This document shows, piece by piece, positions 5,877-8,166 of a stretch of 8,166 nucleotides of DNA; positions within the stretch are counted from its first letter, which is position 1; each line of letters opens with the position of its first letter. The notes under the pieces are model-generated. The model did not search any database and was not told where the DNA came from. It saw only the letters and a list, made by a program, of their open reading frames with translations. Made by a program: the position numbers and the translations under genes. The DNA is from Gammaproteobacteria bacterium (lineage in GTDB: Bacteria > Pseudomonadota > Gammaproteobacteria > Burkholderiales > Burkholderiaceae_C): positions 1-8,166 of the forward strand of contig JASGCH010000050.1 of assembly GCA_030054245.1 (NCBI GenBank), read 5' to 3'.

Positions 5877-6965
5877 TTAAAAACGCTGAGGATGGATGGT
5901 AGGGGCGCCCCTACCTGTTGCACCATCGGCTGGTGCAATAGTCTTTAGGATTTCCTTAGATATCTGGTAACGCGCATCGCTGGCTAGCGGGTTAGTCGGT
6001 TTCTTATGGGCAAATAACCTGTGAAACCTGTGTAACCTAGCGGATTGGTCTGTTTGCACTTCGAGGCGGGTTAACTGCTCCAATAAACTATCCAAAATGT
6101 GGGGTTGATTGCAGATTAATAAAATATCACAACCCGCCGCTATAGACATTTGGCAGGCTTGGAAGTAGGTAAGTTCCTTATAGTCAACTACTCTGGCGGC
6201 ATACATTGACAAATCATCGCTAAAAATACAACTATCGATCCTCAATTGACGGCGAAGGATTGTTTGTAGCCACATAGAAGAGTAGCAAACTGCTAATTTA
6301 TCAACTTTGGGGTAAATGATATGAGCCGTCATAAGGCTGTCCCAGCCACCGAGGACGGATGTGTAGGGGAGTATGTCGTGGGTTAAAATTTCTTCAAGCT
6401 CTCTTGGGTCTATGGGCAAATCAGTATGTGAATCTTGAGTCACAAAACCATGCCCTGGAAAGTGCTTTAGGCAATGTGAGATGCCAGCTTGTTGTAAGCC
6501 AGTGGTTAGTGCAAAACACAAGCGAGTAACTATATGAGGAGATTTGTGAAACGACCTAGAGCCAATGATCTCGCTTTTTTGATAATTTAGATCTACTACT
6601 GGAGTAAAACTAAAATCAATACCCACTTCACCGAGCTCCCGACCGATTAGGTAACCAGACGCATAAGCTAATTGCAATCCGGCAATTTCGTTTTGCTCAT
6701 AAACTTTACCAATCGATTGAAAGCTAGGTAATTCGGTAAAGGTATCCCCTTTTAATCTTTGCACTTTACCACCTTCTTGATCAATACAAATCAAGATATT
6801 AGGATTTATTTCTTTAATTTCTTGACAAAGTTTGGTTATCTGTAATGTATTCTGGTAGTTGCGGGTAAATAAGATAATTCCAGCCGTTAAAGGATGAGAT
6901 AGGCGCTTTTTTTCTAGGGTAGTCAGTTGATAGCCCATCAGATCCCAGATGATTAATTTTTCCAT
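5877..6965 (-). CDS. nagZ: Beta-N-acetylhexosaminidase NagZ
   Basis: NagZ (glycoside hydrolase family 3) removes N-acetylglucosamine from muropeptides in the cytoplasm during peptidoglycan recycling, a route that can also feed AmpC induction. From ATG 6963-6965 the product is 362 residues. Motifs: GIILFTRNY (29-37), DQEGGKVQR (62-70), the substrate-binding KHFPGHG (167-173) followed by the DSH catalytic loop (Asp178, His180), and SDDLSM (249-254) with the nucleophilic Asp. It starts 8 nt after the acpS stop. An alternative ATG at 6981-6983 would add six residues and overlap acpS; the chosen start fits the family N-terminus better. The last 19 residues (APADGATGRGAPTIHPQRF) are encoded by two adjacent palindromes and do not resemble the E. 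coli C-terminus, so the native end may have been replaced or extended. The catalytic domain appears intact. Confidence 0.94.
   Translation of the reverse strand: MEKLIIWDLMGYQLTTLEKKRLSHPLTAGIILFTRNYQNTLQITKLCQEIKEINPNILICIDQEGGKVQRLKGDTFTELPSFQSIGKVYEQNEIAGLQLAYASGYLIGRELGEVGIDFSFTPVVDLNYQKSEIIGSRSFHKSPHIVTRLCFALTTGLQQAGISHCLKHFPGHGFVTQDSHTDLPIDPRELEEILTHDILPYTSVLGGWDSLMTAHIIYPKVDKLAVCYSSMWLQTILRRQLRIDSCIFSDDLSMYAARVVDYKELTYFQACQMSIAAGCDILLICNQPHILDSLLEQLTRLEVQTDQSARLHRFHRLFAHKKPTNPLASDARYQISKEILKTIAPADGATGRGAPTIHPQRF
5898..5915. repeat. Perfect 18-bp palindrome in the nagZ 3' end
   Basis: GGTAGGGGCGCCCCTACC is its own reverse complement. On the minus strand it encodes TGRGAPT of the NagZ tail. 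GC-rich palindromes of this style are often dispersed repeats (REP- or MITE-like), but only one copy is in this window, so repeat status is inferred. Confidence 0.7.
5918..5938. repeat. 8-bp inverted repeat in the nagZ 3' end
   Basis: TTGCACCA (5918-5925) and TGGTGCAA (5931-5938) are exact reverse complements around a 5-nt loop. It lies 2 nt from the perfect palindrome and encodes APADGA of the NagZ tail. Together the two make a pair of stable hairpins at the end of the nagZ mRNA. Confidence 0.7.
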
Positions 6966-6973
6966 TTTACAAG

Positions 6974-7363
6974 TTAGTCCCATTCTGCCAGAGCGTAAGA
7001 TAATACATAATTTTTTTCATCACTTAAACTGATATGAAGCATGAGGTTTTTTTGTGCACACCAGTGGTGTAACTCTCGGTAAATACATACTTCAGGTTTT
7101 CCAAATTCGGTAGTGAGAATAGCACAGTTTTGCCATGTAAAGGGGTGTCTGATTCCTAATCCTAGAGCTTTGCTTAAAGATTCTTTAGCAGAAAACCGGC
7201 TAGCCAGATAAGTTATTTTTCTTTTATAGCTCATAGCCATAAAAATATGTATCTCTGCCGGAGTTAATATCCGTTGACTCAAGCGGTGACCAAATCGATG
7301 CCAAGCAGTTTCTATCCGATAAATTTCACAAATATCTGTGCCAACTCCATAAATCTTAGGCAT
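6974..7363 (-). CDS. acpS: Holo-[acyl-carrier-protein] synthase AcpS
   Basis: AcpS transfers 4'-phosphopantetheine from coenzyme A to a serine of apo-ACP, activating it for fatty acid synthesis. The 129-residue product from ATG 7361-7363 has the usual length. The Mg2+-binding GTDICEI (Asp10) and the RFSAKESLSKALG helix (Glu61) are the two signature regions, corresponding to Asp9 and Glu58 of the E. coli enzyme. The segment LGLGIRHPF and the C-terminal LSDEKNYVLSYALAEW also match the family. An in-frame TTG at 7400-7402 would add 13 residues before the conserved start and lacks a ribosome-binding site, so I rejected it. It lies 62 nt after the methyltransferase stop and 8 nt before nagZ. The acpS-nagZ pair is common in Betaproteobacteria, where pdxJ usually precedes it; here an RNA methyltransferase takes that place. 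Confidence 0.95.
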   Translation of the reverse strand: MPKIYGVGTDICEIYRIETAWHRFGHRLSQRILTPAEIHIFMAMSYKRKITYLASRFSAKESLSKALGLGIRHPFTWQNCAILTTEFGKPEVCIYRELHHWCAQKNLMLHISLSDEKNYVLSYALAEWD

Positions 7364-7425
7364 AATAGTTCTCAAGTAGGTTGGTTTTGCGAGTATTTCC
7401 AAAGGAGATTTTAAGCCTGAGCTAT

Positions 7426-8166
7426 TTATTGTTTGCTAGTATACAAACAAATAGCGCTGGCACTGGCTACATTGAGCGATTCTATGTTAGAGGATATGGG
7501 AATATGTACTCGCGTTGAATGTTCTAAGAGATACCCATTTTGGACACCAAATCCTTCATTTCCAAATATCCAAGTGGTATTGGGAGGGAAAATGTGATTG
7601 CGGTATAAATGATCTAAACTAACTCCTTGATGGGCATCAGCCACAAACAATGGCATTTTAGCGTTAATCACTTGATATAAATCTATATTTTCAATAATAT
7701 GCAGTGAAAATTGAGCTCCCATGCCCGCCCTTAAGCTTTTAGATCCCCAGAGTGAGGCACCGCCTTCAATGGAAATAACTTGTTGATAACCAAAGGCAAT
7801 ACAATTCCTTAGAATAGCTCCCGCATTTAAAGGGTTTTGTACATTGTTGAGAATGACCGTTGGTAATTTTGGATTTAGTGCGCCTAACTCGGGTAAACTA
7901 ATTATCAGGCCAATTTGATCGCCTGATGACAGCGATGAAAGGTGTTTATACATTGATTTATTTAAACAAATTTTTTTTATGGTAGGGGGTATGTATAATT
8001 CCGGTAACCATTCAACATACTCTTCTGTGTATATACAATAATGGGCTGTTATATTTGATTTAATTGCACTTTTACATAAATTTAGCCCTTCTACCCAAAT
8101 AAGTTTTGAATTTTTGTAAGATGCGGTGGTTTGTTGACTTAATTCCACGAATTTTTTAAATAACGG
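7426..8166 (-). CDS. SpoU/TrmH-family RNA 2'-O-methyltransferase (5' end outside window)
   Basis: The protein methylates a ribose 2'-OH in rRNA or tRNA using SAM through the trefoil-knot SPOUT fold. All three SpoU motifs are present: NVQNPLNAGAILRNC (motif 1, encoded around 7807-7851), IFGNEGFGV (motif 2) and HIPISSNIESLNVASASAI (motif 3, near the C-terminus). A GTG at 8146-8148 looks like a start, but the frame stays open to the window edge, and the extra residues PLFKKF resemble the conserved NPxFK of the N-terminal substrate-binding domain in this family. The gene therefore probably begins beyond 8166, and only 246 residues are seen. Which nucleotide it modifies cannot be told; large-subunit methyltransferases such as RlmB and paralogues of the TsnR type are candidates. 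It lies upstream of acpS on the same strand and may belong to the same transcript. Confidence 0.92.
   Translation of the reverse strand, partial: PLFKKFVELSQQTTASYKNSKLIWVEGLNLCKSAIKSNITAHYCIYTEEYVEWLPELYIPPTIKKICLNKSMYKHLSSLSSGDQIGLIISLPELGALNPKLPTVILNNVQNPLNAGAILRNCIAFGYQQVISIEGGASLWGSKSLRAGMGAQFSLHIIENIDLYQVINAKMPLFVADAHQGVSLDHLYRNHIFPPNTTWIFGNEGFGVQNGYLLEHSTRVHIPISSNIESLNVASASAICLYTSKQ

Noticed and set aside
7364..7402. TTG start giving AcpS 13 extra residues
   Set aside because: There is no ribosome-binding site and the family starts at MPKIYGVGTD.
8146..8148. GTG as the true start of the RNA methyltransferase
   Set aside because: The frame remains open to the window edge and encodes PLFKKF, which matches the family N-terminus, so the real start is outside.
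1..8166. CRISPR array, insertion sequence, prophage or defence genes
   Set aside because: No regularly spaced repeats, transposase, integrase or defence-type domains were seen; all clear genes are housekeeping.

Overview
The window suggests a moderately AT-rich betaproteobacterium. The RNase E aligns with the E. coli enzyme without gaps up to its zinc-link cysteines, and two gene neighbourhoods are ones known from Betaproteobacteria: a Rieske-type small protein, a HAD phosphatase and rluC divergent from rne, and acpS immediately followed by nagZ. Species cannot be decided from this sequence alone. The low GC content and the loss of some usual neighbours (no pdxJ beside acpS) would fit a host-associated or streamlined lineage, but that is inference.

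Layout. Positions 1-1789 (minus strand) hold a tightly overlapping operon: rluC (23S rRNA pseudouridine synthase), a HAD phosphatase whose start overlaps the rluC end by 26 nt, and a Rieske [2Fe-2S] protein whose start overlaps the phosphatase stop by 8 nt and which runs off the left edge. Positions 1790-2595 form an unusually long divergent intergenic region. It begins with a symmetrical -10 element (GTTATAAT) readable on both strands, then about 400 nt packed with hairpins and nested helices that I cannot assign to a known RNA family. An AT-rich spacer follows, then a good sigma70-type promoter, a 5' hairpin, a possible 43-codon leader ORF whose stop abuts the rne ribosome-binding site, and a 12-bp perfect AT-rich inverted repeat. 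Positions 2596-5037 (plus) are rne, complete with all catalytic residues and a membrane-anchor-like segment. Positions 5130-5834 (plus) are ubiE. It converges with nagZ across a zone of three GC-rich palindromes, two of which lie inside the 3' end of nagZ and encode its last residues. Positions 5877-8166 (minus) carry an RNA 2'-O-methyltransferase (5' end outside the window), acpS and nagZ.

Functionally this is a housekeeping region: RNA processing and modification (RNase E, RluC, SpoU-type methyltransferase), ubiquinone/menaquinone synthesis (UbiE), acyl-carrier-protein activation (AcpS) and cell-wall recycling (NagZ). The unexplained part is the rluC-rne intergenic region, which looks like a structured RNA gene or a very long, complex rne leader.
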